A stretch of DNA of 47,208 nt from Bacteroidetes bacterium UBA3022 (GCA_002346225.1 DDYY01000087.1:1480-48687), one strand, 5' to 3'. Positions 1 to 8,286 are shown, counted from the first letter of the stretch. Notes: generated by a model from the sequence alone, not told the origin. Numbers and translations: made by a program.

Positions 1-309
1 CTGGAATACATCGACCAGTTTTTCGCTCCATTTGTGAAAGAGGCCGCTATAAAGATGGGGCTGCAGTTCAAGGAAGAAATATCTATCAAAAGCAATGGCA
101 CCTCGATGATAGTGGGACAGATTACCATCGTACAGTTTCCCGATAAGCTGGTAGCGCCCGACGGATACCTCGATATCGAGAAAGCCGGTACCATTGCCAT
201 CTCCGGACTTGACAGCTATCACACCACCCGAAGAATGGACAGGTTGAGCTATGCCAAAGCCGACAGCCTGCCGCAACCTCTGCGTTTTGACACCACCCAA
301 AGCATATAA
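1..309 (+). CDS. Flavin reductase family protein, C-terminal part (cut by window edge)
   Basis: The open frame runs in from the window edge and stops at 307-309, so only about 102 C-terminal residues are present. The visible part (MIVGQITIVQFPD, then SGLDSYHTTRRMDRLSYA) matches the end of the FMN-binding split-barrel flavin reductase-like family: a strand describing the protein's own binding site, then the G-L-D-x-Y segment followed by a K/R-rich 'DRLSYAK' stretch. Such proteins bind FMN and reduce flavin with NAD(P)H, or act as flavoproteins in oxygenase systems. The next frame starts inside this gene, and the neighbours are two flavin-dependent cryptochrome/photolyase proteins, so a role in supplying or handling reduced flavin is a reasonable inference. 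The N-terminal half and the true start are outside the window. Confidence 0.72.
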   Translation: MEYIDQFFAPFVKEAAIKMGLQFKEEISIKSNGTSMIVGQITIVQFPDKLVAPDGYLDIEKAGTIAISGLDSYHTTRRMDRLSYAKADSLPQPLRFDTTQSI

Positions 310-451
310 AAAATCGCACCTTCCTGAAAAAATCTGCCTGGTGTGTGGGCGCCCGTTTAATTGGAGAAAGAAATGGGCGCGGAACTGGGAAGAGGTGAAG
401 TATTGCAGCGATGCCTGCAGAAAGAAAAGAAGGTATGAAGGAAAGATATAA
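251..451 (+). CDS. DUF2256 zinc-ribbon-like small protein
   Basis: A 66-codon frame whose second half carries the DUF2256 signature: H-L-P-E-K-I-C-x-x-C-G-R-P-F-x-W-R-K-K-W, then W-E-E-V-K-Y-C-S-D-x-C-R-K-K-R. The four cysteines (CxxC and CxxxC) look like a zinc knuckle. Family members are usually about 45-60 residues, and their function is unknown to me. The only in-frame ATG is at 251, inside the flavin reductase gene (59-bp overlap). The conserved part begins only after residue 20, so the real N-terminus could be shorter if a rare start codon is used. The 3' end overlaps the cryptochrome start at 435 by 17 bp, so translation of the three genes is probably coupled. Family assignment is firm; any role in flavoprotein maturation or light response is guesswork from position. 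Confidence 0.85.
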   Translation: MPKPTACRNLCVLTPPKAYKKSHLPEKICLVCGRPFNWRKKWARNWEEVKYCSDACRKKRRYEGKI

Positions 452-1748
452 TATTGCTATTCATATATTTACAAACGACCTGCGTTTGGAGGATAATGAA
501 GCATTTGCATTTGCCTGTAATCATGCCGATACTGTGTTGCCTGTCTATATGCCACCGGCTCATTGGAACGATCAACATCCCCTGGGTTTTCCCCGCGTAG
601 GCACAGCACGAAAGAATTGGCTGGAGGAAACTTTATATGACCTGCAACAGAATCTGATAGAGCGGGGAAGCAATCTCCTGCGCATGGATACCTGCGATGT
701 AGAAACTTTGCGCATTTGGGTGCAGGACTACGGTATTTCCCTTATTACCATAGCAGATAGCTTCGCACAGGAAGAAAAAGATTTGATCGACAGCCTGCGC
801 AGCCTCCCGGCGAAAGTGATGACCTTTGAAACGAGCTGCCTGCTGTCAGTTGAGGATCTTCCCTTTGCCGTACAGGATTTGCCGCTGGTCTTTACGACTT
901 TCAGAAAGCAGGTAGAAAAGAACTGGACCGTTCGTGCTCCGCTACATGTACCTGCTATACCACCGCTCCCTGCAATTCCTGCACTCCACTTCCCGGTACC
1001 GGGACTTAAGGAGGAGACTCAGGAGCGCCATCCGTTTTCCGCCTTCCCATTTCAGGGCGGGGAACGACATGCCTTGATTCACTTACGACAATATATTTTT
1101 GAAAGGAAACTAATTGCCACCTATAAGGAAACCAGAAACGGTCTGCTAGGAACAGAATACAGTTCCAAGTTTTCTCCCTGGCTGGCTACCGGGGCCATCT
1201 CAGCAAGAACCATCTATGCACAGGTCAGACGGTTCGAAGAAGCAGAAGGTGCCAATGCCTCCACCTACTGGTTGATTTTCGAACTGCTGTGGAGGGATTA
1301 TTTCAAATGGCTGACAGCGCGTTTTGGAAGCAGAATTTTCCATGCCTCCGGATTGAAAGAGGATGCCAACGTCACCAACAACAATCCGGCTTTGTTCAGA
1401 AAGTGGATGGAGGGAACCACAGGACAATATTTTATAGATGCTAACATGCGGGAGCTGCAGCAAACGGGATTCATGAGCAACAGGGGCAGACAAAACGCAG
1501 CCAGCTATCTGGTACATGATTTACAGCAAGACTGGAGGTGGGGTGCTGCCTGGTTCGAAAGCCGGCTGATAGATTACGATGTCTGCAGCAACTATGGAAA
1601 CTGGCTGTACGTTGCAGGACTGGGAACGGATCCCCGGTCAGACAGGTATTTCAATCCGGAGGTACAGGCAAACCGCTACGACAGCGATGGTGCCTTCCGT
1701 AAACTATGGCTCTCAGAACATTCATCAACGGCAAGCGTTAAAAGCTAA
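435..1748 (+). CDS. DASH-type cryptochrome / photolyase family flavoprotein
   Basis: A 437-residue protein. The N-terminal photolyase alpha/beta domain opens with IFTNDLRLEDN near residues 11-21 (usual form W-F-R-N-D-L-R-x-x-D-N). The C-terminal helical FAD domain contains TGFMSNRGRQN around residues 345-355, a WRWGAAWFE segment and D-Y-D-V-C-S-N-Y-G-N-W from about residue 380, followed by GTDPRSDRYFNP. This C-terminal wording is typical of the Cry-DASH subfamily, which binds FAD and usually an MTHF antenna and repairs cyclobutane dimers mainly in single-stranded or looped DNA. I chose ATG 435 because a purine-rich AGAAAAGAAGG lies just upstream and the family begins close to this point; ATG 411 would add eight residues. 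It overlaps the DUF2256 gene. Repair versus signalling cannot be decided from sequence alone. Confidence 0.9.
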   Translation: MKERYNIAIHIFTNDLRLEDNEAFAFACNHADTVLPVYMPPAHWNDQHPLGFPRVGTARKNWLEETLYDLQQNLIERGSNLLRMDTCDVETLRIWVQDYGISLITIADSFAQEEKDLIDSLRSLPAKVMTFETSCLLSVEDLPFAVQDLPLVFTTFRKQVEKNWTVRAPLHVPAIPPLPAIPALHFPVPGLKEETQERHPFSAFPFQGGERHALIHLRQYIFERKLIATYKETRNGLLGTEYSSKFSPWLATGAISARTIYAQVRRFEEAEGANASTYWLIFELLWRDYFKWLTARFGSRIFHASGLKEDANVTNNNPALFRKWMEGTTGQYFIDANMRELQQTGFMSNRGRQNAASYLVHDLQQDWRWGAAWFESRLIDYDVCSNYGNWLYVAGLGTDPRSDRYFNPEVQANRYDSDGAFRKLWLSEHSSTASVKS

Positions 1749-1762
1749 TAAACACCATTAGT

Positions 1763-2245
1763 ATGTTACATCAAATCCATTCCAGCCAAATACTTCCTAT
1801 TACCATACAGGAGGCCTGGGATTTTCTCTCTTCACCGGCTAATCTCAAAACCATCACGCCCGACTACATGGGTTTTCATATCCTGTCAGGTTTTCAACCC
1901 GGCGATAAAATGTATGAGGGAATGATCATTGAGTACACGGTGAAACCTGTCCTGGGCATTCCACTGCACTGGGTAACGGAGATTACGCACGTGAAGGAGT
2001 TGGAATACTTCGTTGATGAGCAGCGCTTTGGTCCCTACGCATTGTGGCACCACAAGCACTTTTTGAAGGAAGTGGATGGTGGAGTAGAGATGATAGATCT
2101 GATTCATTACAAACTGCCACTGGGTCCTTTGGGTAAATGGATGAATACCCTGATGGTCAAGAGACAGCTCCAAGAAATTTTTGATTACCGGTTTCACAAA
2201 CTGGAAGAAATATATGGCAAAATGCCTGCGGCAGCGACAGTCTGA
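1763..2245 (+). CDS. SRPBCC (START/Bet v1-fold) family protein
   Basis: A 160-residue soluble protein without signal peptide. The opening (QIHSSQILPITIQEAWDFLS followed by SPANLKTITP) is the classic N-terminal strand-helix of SRPBCC polyketide-cyclase/ligand-binding proteins, and the long C-terminal helix (residues ~128-152) is also typical. These proteins form a deep hydrophobic pocket; the ligand here is unknown. Proteins of this type are often annotated as 'cell division inhibitor-like' and are found beside photolyase genes in other bacteria. It lies 14 bp after the cryptochrome gene, and its TGA overlaps the next gene's ATG by one base, so all appear co-transcribed. Fold confidence is high; function unknown. 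Confidence 0.82.
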   Translation: MLHQIHSSQILPITIQEAWDFLSSPANLKTITPDYMGFHILSGFQPGDKMYEGMIIEYTVKPVLGIPLHWVTEITHVKELEYFVDEQRFGPYALWHHKHFLKEVDGGVEMIDLIHYKLPLGPLGKWMNTLMVKRQLQEIFDYRFHKLEEIYGKMPAAATV

Positions 2246-2793
2246 TGGTCTTGTTTGCCGGCATAGATTATGGCAGTAAACTCGCCGGAACTACAGCCAT
2301 CGCATGGCAGGAAGATGGCAAAATGCAGTTGCTGTTATCTGAAAAGAAAAAGGATGCTGATGTATGGCTCCTGGATGTCATTGTTGCAGCGGGCATACAA
2401 TACATTTTCATCGACGCTCCCTTATCGCTGCCAATCGTTTATACCCAACCGAACATGGAAGGGGATTACTTTTATCGCGATGCCGACCGGATTACCGGTG
2501 CCATGTCACCGATGTTCCTGGGAGGCCTGACTGCGAGAGCGATGCGATTGTCTAGACAGTTACAGCAAGTTGGGGTGCAGTCTACAGAAGTCTATCCGGC
2601 GCATTTGAAGCGGGTGATGGGGGAAGATTGGTTGGCGCAGCTGGCACAATCCACAGGTTTTACCCTGGATGAAATCTCCGCCAGCAACAATCATCAACAG
2701 GATGCGCTGCTTGCCTGGCTTTCAGGCTGGCGCTGGCACCATCATACAGCAGATATTATAGGAGACCCGAAAGAAGGCCAAATTGTAATCTGA
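2245..2793 (+). CDS. DUF429 protein (predicted RNase H-like fold)
   Basis: A 182-residue protein that starts with F-A-G-I-D-Y-G-S-K-L-A-G-T, the first strand and acidic residue expected of an RNase H-like fold, followed by IFIDAPLSLP around residue 54 and EVYPAHLKRVMG near residue 115. These three blocks define DUF429, a family predicted to be nucleases but not, to my knowledge, experimentally defined. The conserved acidic residues (D in GIDYG and D in IDAPLSLP) could bind a divalent metal. The start codon overlaps the SRPBCC stop by one base, and the photolyase gene follows one base after this stop codon, so it is embedded in the photorepair run. A nucleic-acid processing role beside photolyases is an inference. 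Confidence 0.8.
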   Translation: MVLFAGIDYGSKLAGTTAIAWQEDGKMQLLLSEKKKDADVWLLDVIVAAGIQYIFIDAPLSLPIVYTQPNMEGDYFYRDADRITGAMSPMFLGGLTARAMRLSRQLQQVGVQSTEVYPAHLKRVMGEDWLAQLAQSTGFTLDEISASNNHQQDALLAWLSGWRWHHHTADIIGDPKEGQIVI

Positions 2794-2794
2794 A

Positions 2795-4336
2795 ATGCAA
2801 ACGAAGTATCGCACCCTCCACCTGGTATTGGGCGACCAGCTCAACTTGCAGCACTCCTGGCTAAAGGAGGTGCAGCCCGACCGATTATTTGTGCTGATGG
2901 AATTAAAGCAGGAGCTCACCTACGTTACACATCATATCGCGAAAGTGGCGGGTTTTTTCAGTGCGATGGAAGCTTTCGCCGATACACTGCGACAACGGGG
3001 GCACGATGTGTTATACTGGAAACTGGACGACCCCAACAACACCGGTAACCTGCGCAGGAATCTGGAATGGCTGATGCAGCAATACAGTATTCAGGCTTTC
3101 CACTATCAGTTGCCCGACGAGTACAGACTCGATCAACAGTTGATGGAAATGGCTGCGGAATGGACTATACCTGTTTTTTCCTGCGACACGGAGCACTTTC
3201 TGGCCACACGGGAAGAGCTGGCACAGTTCTTCTCGGGGAAACAATTTGTGATGGAGCCCTGGTACCGCCATATGCGAAAGCGGTACAATATCTTAATGGA
3301 TGGTAATGCCCCGGAGCAGGGCGTCTGGAATTTGGATAAAGAGAATAGGAATGCGCCGGTTAAAGGACTTCAAGATGGCCCTTTCCCCGCATTGCGGAAT
3401 AATGTCGAGGAGGTGGTAGGGCGTATAGCGCTTTCCGGATGCAAGACGGTGGGCGAAATAGATGCCACTGCGTTCAACTGGCCTGTCAACCGGAGTCAGA
3501 GCCTGCAGGTACTTGCACATTTTTGCTCCCACCGACTGATACATTTTGGAACGTACCAGGATGCCATGGTTACGGGGCAGCCCTACCTGTACCATAGCTT
3601 ATTGAGCTTTGCTCTGAACACTAAAATGCTGTCTCCGCTGGAAGTTGTCCATGCGGCAGTGCAGGCCTATCGCGATGCTGCAGGAGCGATTACATTGCAG
3701 CAGGTGGAGGGATTTGTAAGGCAAATCGTTGGCTGGCGCGAGTATATGAGAGGGATCTACTGGGCCGCGATGCCGGAATTTGCCGGGCGCAACTATTTTG
3801 AGGCGAAAAATCGGCTTCCTGATTGGTTCTGGACCGGTAATACCCGCATGAACTGCCTGCATCAAAGTATTAAGGATACCCTGCAACACGCCTATGCGCA
3901 CCATATTCAGCGCCTGATGATTACAGGTAATTTTGCCCTGCTCGCAGGTATCGACCCGGATGCGGTAGATGCATGGTACCTGGGTGTTTATATCGATGCC
4001 ATTGAATGGGTGGAGATTACCAACACACGGGGAATGGCGCTGTTCGCAGATGGGGGACTGGTAGGCACCAAGCCATATGCTGCCAGCGCTAACTATATTT
4101 CGAAAATGAGCGACTATTGTAAAGGCTGCGCTTACGATCCGAAGAAAAGAATCGGTCCGGGGGCCTGTCCCTTCAATGCACTCTACTGGAATTTTTATCT
4201 CACACACAGGGCAAGACTGGAGAACCATCCGAGAATTGGATTTGTGTATAGGAACATCAACAAGATGTCTGCCACTCAGCAGGAGGAAATAGCAACCCAG
4301 GCAAGGGCTTACATCGATAATATAAATAATTTATAG
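2795..4336 (+). CDS. Fe-S bacterial cryptochrome/photolyase (PhrB/FeS-BCP, (6-4)-type)
   Basis: A 513-residue member of the prokaryotic (6-4) photolyase group that carries a [4Fe-4S] cluster, FAD and a lumazine antenna. The N-terminus reads HLVLGDQLN; the C-terminal catalytic domain contains GNFALLAGIDPDAVDAWYLG and EWVEITNTRGMA. Cluster cysteines are visible at C354 (NTRMNC), C442 and C445 (DYCKGC) and C458 (GPGACP); their spacing of 88, 3 and 13 residues is what I recall for the Agrobacterium PhrB cysteines 350, 438, 441 and 454. The start follows the DUF429 stop after one base. This is a second photolyase-family enzyme, distinct from the DASH protein at 435, so the run may cover both cyclobutane dimers and (6-4) photoproducts. 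Signalling rather than repair remains possible. Confidence 0.92.
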   Translation: MQTKYRTLHLVLGDQLNLQHSWLKEVQPDRLFVLMELKQELTYVTHHIAKVAGFFSAMEAFADTLRQRGHDVLYWKLDDPNNTGNLRRNLEWLMQQYSIQAFHYQLPDEYRLDQQLMEMAAEWTIPVFSCDTEHFLATREELAQFFSGKQFVMEPWYRHMRKRYNILMDGNAPEQGVWNLDKENRNAPVKGLQDGPFPALRNNVEEVVGRIALSGCKTVGEIDATAFNWPVNRSQSLQVLAHFCSHRLIHFGTYQDAMVTGQPYLYHSLLSFALNTKMLSPLEVVHAAVQAYRDAAGAITLQQVEGFVRQIVGWREYMRGIYWAAMPEFAGRNYFEAKNRLPDWFWTGNTRMNCLHQSIKDTLQHAYAHHIQRLMITGNFALLAGIDPDAVDAWYLGVYIDAIEWVEITNTRGMALFADGGLVGTKPYAASANYISKMSDYCKGCAYDPKKRIGPGACPFNALYWNFYLTHRARLENHPRIGFVYRNINKMSATQQEEIATQARAYIDNINNL

Positions 4337-4472
4337 GTACGAATAATATCTATGTTATACTGGAATCGGCTTGCCTGTTGCCCAATTTAGAATGTTATCA
4401 ACAGTAACAGCGGTGATTAAGGGTTTGAATCCTCCTGAGTAGCATTTATTATTGAGGGCATAAATACACTAC

Positions 4473-5825
4473 ATGCCCGCAAAAAAAGTTGCAACCACTG
4501 TCGGTAAGAAAAAAATTTTTGTGCTGGACACCTCCGTTATTCTCCACGACCACAATTCCATTAAAAAATTTGAAGAACACGATGTAGTAATTCCTATTAC
4601 CGTGCTCGAAGAGTTGGATAACTTCAAGAAGGGTAACGAAACCATCAATTTTGAAGCCCGTGAATTTATTCGCTTCCTGGACCAGAAGTCATCTCAGGAG
4701 ACACTGCAGGACTGGGTGCCCATCAACGGTAGCTCCACAGGGTTGATGAAGGTAATGATGTACGAGAAGCTCAAAGGCCCTGATGCAGAAAAGATTTTTG
4801 GTGAAGAAAAGGCAGATCACAGAATTCTCAATACCGCATTGGTGGTTAAAGAGCAGCATAAGGGAAAAGATGTAATTCTCATTACCAAGGATATCAACCT
4901 CCGCCTCAAAGCGAAGTCTCTGGGGATTTCAGCAGAGGACTATAAGAACGATAAAATACGGGATGTTAAGCGGCTGAATGAAAACGTCGCTACCATCGAA
5001 AGCATCAGCAGCAGTACCATCGATAAAATCTATGCTGAAGGAAGAATAGGGTTCCAGAAAATACTGGATGCGGAGCCTTTTGCCAATCAGTGTTTTATCT
5101 TAAAGAACGGCAGCAGTTCGGTTCTGGCTTCCTATAACAAAGAGGAACAGGTGGTGGAGCGGGTCAATAAGGTAAGTGCCTATGGCATTAAACCCCGCAA
5201 TGCGGAACAGGTATTCGGCCTCAATGCGATATTGAATCCCAATATTAAGTTGGTTGCCCTGCAGGGAGTGAGCGGCAGCGGAAAGACCTTGCTGGCCCTG
5301 GCAGGAGCGCTCGAGCAGCGCAGAGCCTATCGTCAGATATTCCTCGCCAGACCTATTGTGCCGCTGGCCAATAAAGACATTGGTTTCTTGCCGGGAGATA
5401 TCAAATCTAAGCTCAACCCCTATATGGAGCCGCTTTGGGATAATCTTAAAATGATCCAGGGGCAGTTTGAAAACAACGAGAGCGAGTATAAGGCCATTAA
5501 CCAGATGGTGGAGACGGAAAAACTGGTCATACAACCACTGGCTTATATCAGGGGAAGAAGCATCTCCAATGTCTTTTTTATTGTCGATGAAGCACAGAAC
5601 CTTACGCCACTGGAAATGAAAACCATCATTACCAGGGCAGGTGAAAATACCAAAATTGTCTTTACAGGCGATATCAATCAGATTGATACACCTTATCTGG
5701 ACTCCCAGAGCAATGGTCTATCTTTCCTCATAGATAAAATCAGAAACCACCCGATGTGCTCGGTCATTACGCTGGAAAAAGGGGAGAGAAGCGAGTTGGC
5801 GAACCTGGCTAATGAACTTATGTAG
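4473..5825 (+). CDS. PIN domain-PhoH family ATPase
   Basis: A 450-residue two-domain protein. Residues ~14-150 form a PIN nuclease-like domain: F-V-L-D-T-S-V-I-L-H (first acidic residue), VLEELDNFK, and ILITKDINLRLKA with later acidic residues. Residues ~240-445 form a PhoH P-loop ATPase: Walker A GVSGSGKT at 265-272, LARPIVPL, GDIKSKLNPYMEPLWD, Walker B IVDEAQ around 370-375, and KIVFTGDINQID as sensor region. PIN-PhoH proteins (sometimes PhoH2 or YlaK-like) couple RNA unwinding with RNase activity. The gene stands alone: 136 bp lie upstream after the photolyase gene, and parE starts 84 bp downstream. I see no clear TAnnTTTG box upstream. Confidence 0.93.
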   Translation: MPAKKVATTVGKKKIFVLDTSVILHDHNSIKKFEEHDVVIPITVLEELDNFKKGNETINFEAREFIRFLDQKSSQETLQDWVPINGSSTGLMKVMMYEKLKGPDAEKIFGEEKADHRILNTALVVKEQHKGKDVILITKDINLRLKAKSLGISAEDYKNDKIRDVKRLNENVATIESISSSTIDKIYAEGRIGFQKILDAEPFANQCFILKNGSSSVLASYNKEEQVVERVNKVSAYGIKPRNAEQVFGLNAILNPNIKLVALQGVSGSGKTLLALAGALEQRRAYRQIFLARPIVPLANKDIGFLPGDIKSKLNPYMEPLWDNLKMIQGQFENNESEYKAINQMVETEKLVIQPLAYIRGRSISNVFFIVDEAQNLTPLEMKTIITRAGENTKIVFTGDINQIDTPYLDSQSNGLSFLIDKIRNHPMCSVITLEKGERSELANLANELM

Positions 5826-5895
5826 GCAGCGATTTTGCTACAATGCGCCTGCAGGGATGTGCATATTTTGCATTCCGGGGGTGATACTGGCTGTG

Positions 5896-5903
5896 TAACT
5901 TTA
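5896..5903 (+). promoter_or_regulatory. Candidate -7 box for parE (TAACTTTA)
   Basis: TAACTTTA differs in one base from the Bacteroidota TAnnTTTG -7 box. A TTTTG at 5866-5870 could be the -33 element, but the 25-bp spacing is longer than the usual 17-23. The box ends only six bases before the parE ATG, predicting a nearly leaderless mRNA. Weak evidence alone; it resembles several other starts in the window. Confidence 0.3.
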
Positions 5904-5909
5904 CCCACC

Positions 5910-7793
5910 ATGTCAGAACTACCAGTAAATTATTCGGAAGAACATATAAGAACGCTCGACTGGATTGAGCATATGCGCCTGCGTCCGGGTATGTACATCG
6001 GTAAGCTGGGCGACGGTTCCTCTCCCGATGATGGCATCTACATCCTGGTAAAGGAGGTGATCGATAACGCCATAGACGAGTACATGATGGGCTATGGCAA
6101 GAAGATTGAAGTCCGCATCGATAAACAGAAAGTTACCATCCGCGATTTTGGTCGCGGTATTCCCCTGGGAAAGGTCATCGACTGTGTCAGTAAGATGAAT
6201 ACCGGTGCCAAGTACGATTCCAAAGCATTCCAGAAATCTGTCGGACTGAACGGAGTAGGTACCAAGGCGGTCAACGCACTGAGTTCTTATTTCAGGATAG
6301 AAAGCGTGCGCGATGGAAAAATGAAAATCGCGGAATTTGAAAAAGGGGTAATTACCAATGACCATAAGCTCAAAAGCACAGATGACAAGAATGGCACATT
6401 CGTGGAATTTGTTCCGGACAGCGCTATTTTCAAGAACTACCATTTTATTCCCGAATACCTCGACAATCAATTATGGAATTATGCCTACCTGAATGCCGGA
6501 CTCACCATTCACTACAATGGCAACAAATTCTATTCGCAGAATGGACTGAAGGATCTTCTGGAACGCAAGATTGGTGACGCTGATATGCGTTATCCGGCAG
6601 TGCACCTGAAAGGGGAGGATATCGAAATTGCACTCACCCATGGCAACGACTACGGGGAGGAATACTACAGCTTTGTCAACGGGCAGTTCACGACCCAGGG
6701 CGGAACCCACCTGGCAGCCTTTAGAGAAGCAATAGTGAAGACTGTTCGTGATTTTTATAAAAAAGATTACGACGCTGCCGATATCCGTCAGAGTGTGGTA
6801 GCTGCCATTGCCATTCGGGTACAGGAGCCTGTATTTGAAAGCCAGACAAAAACCAAGCTGGGTTCTATCAACATGTCTCCGGATGGAGTAGCGGTCCGGA
6901 CCTTCGTTAATGACTTTGTGCGCAAAGCCTTTGATGATTATCTGCACAAACATCCCGATACTGCCGAAGCATTGCAGAAGAGAATCATGCAGAGCGAGCG
7001 CGAACGGAAAGAGATATCAGGCATTAAAAAGCTTGCGAACGAAAGGGCTAAGAAAGCCAACCTGCATAATAAAAAGCTGAGGGACTGCCGCTTTCATTTC
7101 AATGAAGGGAAAGACCCGCGATGCAATGAAACAACGCTGTTTATCACTGAGGGAGATTCTGCCTCCGGCTCCATTACCAAAGTGCGGAATGTGGAAACAC
7201 AGGCTGTCTTTTCGCTCAAAGGGAAACCGCTCAACGTTTTTGGACTGACCAAAAGAGTGGTCTACGAAAATGAAGAATTCAACCTGCTGCAGCATGCACT
7301 GAATATTGAAGATGGCATAGACGGACTGCGGTACAATCAGATTGTTATCGCTACCGATGCCGACGTAGATGGCATGCATATCAGGCTTTTGCTGCTCACA
7401 TTCTTCCTGCAGTTCTTCCCCGAGTTGGTGAAAAACGGTCACGTTTATATTTTGCAAACACCTTTGTTCCGAGTGCGCAATAAGAAAAAGACCATCTATT
7501 GCTACGATGAAGAAGAAAAGCAGGAGGCAATTACCCAGTTAGGTGGAAAGCCTGAAATTACGCGCTTCAAAGGGCTGGGAGAAATATCTCCGGATGAGTT
7601 CGGAGGGTTTATCGGCAGCGACATCCGCATCGACCCCGTGCTGATCGGAAGCCAGAAAAGCCTGCAGGAATTATTGCAATATTATATGGGTAAAAACTCC
7701 ATGTCAAGACAGGAGTTTATCATCAAGAACCTGCGCATTGAAAAAGACGATCTTACAACACTTGAATTGGTAAACGATACACAAGAGCTATGA
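5910..7793 (+). CDS. parE: DNA topoisomerase IV subunit B
   Basis: A 627-residue type IIA topoisomerase ATPase subunit. GHKL motifs: the N-box EVIDNAIDE at about residues 49-57, GRGIPLG, and GLNGVGTKAVNALS. TOPRIM residues: E414 in EGDSASGS and the D-x-D-x-D at 483-487 (DADVDG), which bind catalytic Mg2+; then KGLGEISPDEFGGFIG near the end. The early LRPGMYIGKLGDGSSPDDGI segment is typical of Bacteroidota ParE rather than GyrB. With ParC it decatenates daughter chromosomes. ATG 5910 is preferred because the preceding 25 in-frame codons resemble no family member and a promoter-like box lies just before it. The stop overlaps the start of the haem lipoprotein gene (ATGA), with parC next, so the three form one operon. 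Confidence 0.95.
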   Translation: MSELPVNYSEEHIRTLDWIEHMRLRPGMYIGKLGDGSSPDDGIYILVKEVIDNAIDEYMMGYGKKIEVRIDKQKVTIRDFGRGIPLGKVIDCVSKMNTGAKYDSKAFQKSVGLNGVGTKAVNALSSYFRIESVRDGKMKIAEFEKGVITNDHKLKSTDDKNGTFVEFVPDSAIFKNYHFIPEYLDNQLWNYAYLNAGLTIHYNGNKFYSQNGLKDLLERKIGDADMRYPAVHLKGEDIEIALTHGNDYGEEYYSFVNGQFTTQGGTHLAAFREAIVKTVRDFYKKDYDAADIRQSVVAAIAIRVQEPVFESQTKTKLGSINMSPDGVAVRTFVNDFVRKAFDDYLHKHPDTAEALQKRIMQSERERKEISGIKKLANERAKKANLHNKKLRDCRFHFNEGKDPRCNETTLFITEGDSASGSITKVRNVETQAVFSLKGKPLNVFGLTKRVVYENEEFNLLQHALNIEDGIDGLRYNQIVIATDADVDGMHIRLLLLTFFLQFFPELVKNGHVYILQTPLFRVRNKKKTIYCYDEEEKQEAITQLGGKPEITRFKGLGEISPDEFGGFIGSDIRIDPVLIGSQKSLQELLQYYMGKNSMSRQEFIIKNLRIEKDDLTTLELVNDTQEL

Positions 7794-8269
7794 GAAAAGT
7801 TATTATCATCACCGCCTTTGCCGGCTTTGGAATGCTGGCAGCATGTTCCGGTAACGCTAATGAAGGCGAAATCAAGAAACTGAATGAGCGGATTACTGCA
7901 TTGGAAAATGAGCTGGAAGAGCTGAAGGAGACGGCAGGTCCCGGTCTGGCTGAGCTGATGAACCAAAACTATGGGCATCTGCAAAAACTGGAAACAGCCA
8001 TAGCTGAAGGAAACTGGGAGTATGCTGAATTCTGTATGCATGAGATGGAAGAAACATTCGAAAAAATAGAATATATTCACAACAACCACGATGAACTGGT
8101 ACAGCCTGCTTCAGAGCAGTTCAAAGCATTCATATATCCGGTATTCGAATCACTCGAGGCTGCGGTAGAGGCGCACGATGAACCTAAGGCGGCGGACTTG
8201 TTCATCAACCTGAAGACGAACTGTGGCAAATGCCATACAGCTAATAACCACGGATTTATCGCATTGTGA
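7790..8269 (+). CDS. Lipoprotein with coiled coil and C-terminal CXXCH haem site (cytochrome c'-like?)
   Basis: A 159-residue exported lipoprotein: hydrophobic signal ending in the lipobox L-A-A-C with C19 as the lipidated residue. Residues 26-48 are heptad-like and strongly charged (coiled coil), and 60-140 are helical with regular acidic faces. Near the C-terminus N-C-G-K-C-H (C145, C148, H149) is a covalent haem c attachment motif. A helical body with CXXCH close to the C-terminus is the layout of cytochrome c', which binds NO or CO or moves electrons; no family hit could be checked. It overlaps parE by four bases (ATGA) and ends 17 bp before parC, so it is almost certainly co-expressed with topoisomerase IV, although it must act outside the cytoplasm. 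Function unknown. Confidence 0.78.
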   Translation: MRKVIIITAFAGFGMLAACSGNANEGEIKKLNERITALENELEELKETAGPGLAELMNQNYGHLQKLETAIAEGNWEYAEFCMHEMEETFEKIEYIHNNHDELVQPASEQFKAFIYPVFESLEAAVEAHDEPKAADLFINLKTNCGKCHTANNHGFIAL

Positions 8270-8286
8270 AAAGGGCTTTTTAGCAA

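Noticed and set aside
4420..4445. T-arm-like string GGGTTTGAATCC, suggesting a tRNA remnant upstream of the PIN-PhoH gene
   Set aside because: No acceptor stem, D-arm or anticodon arm can be paired around it; the match is confined to a short loop-like string.
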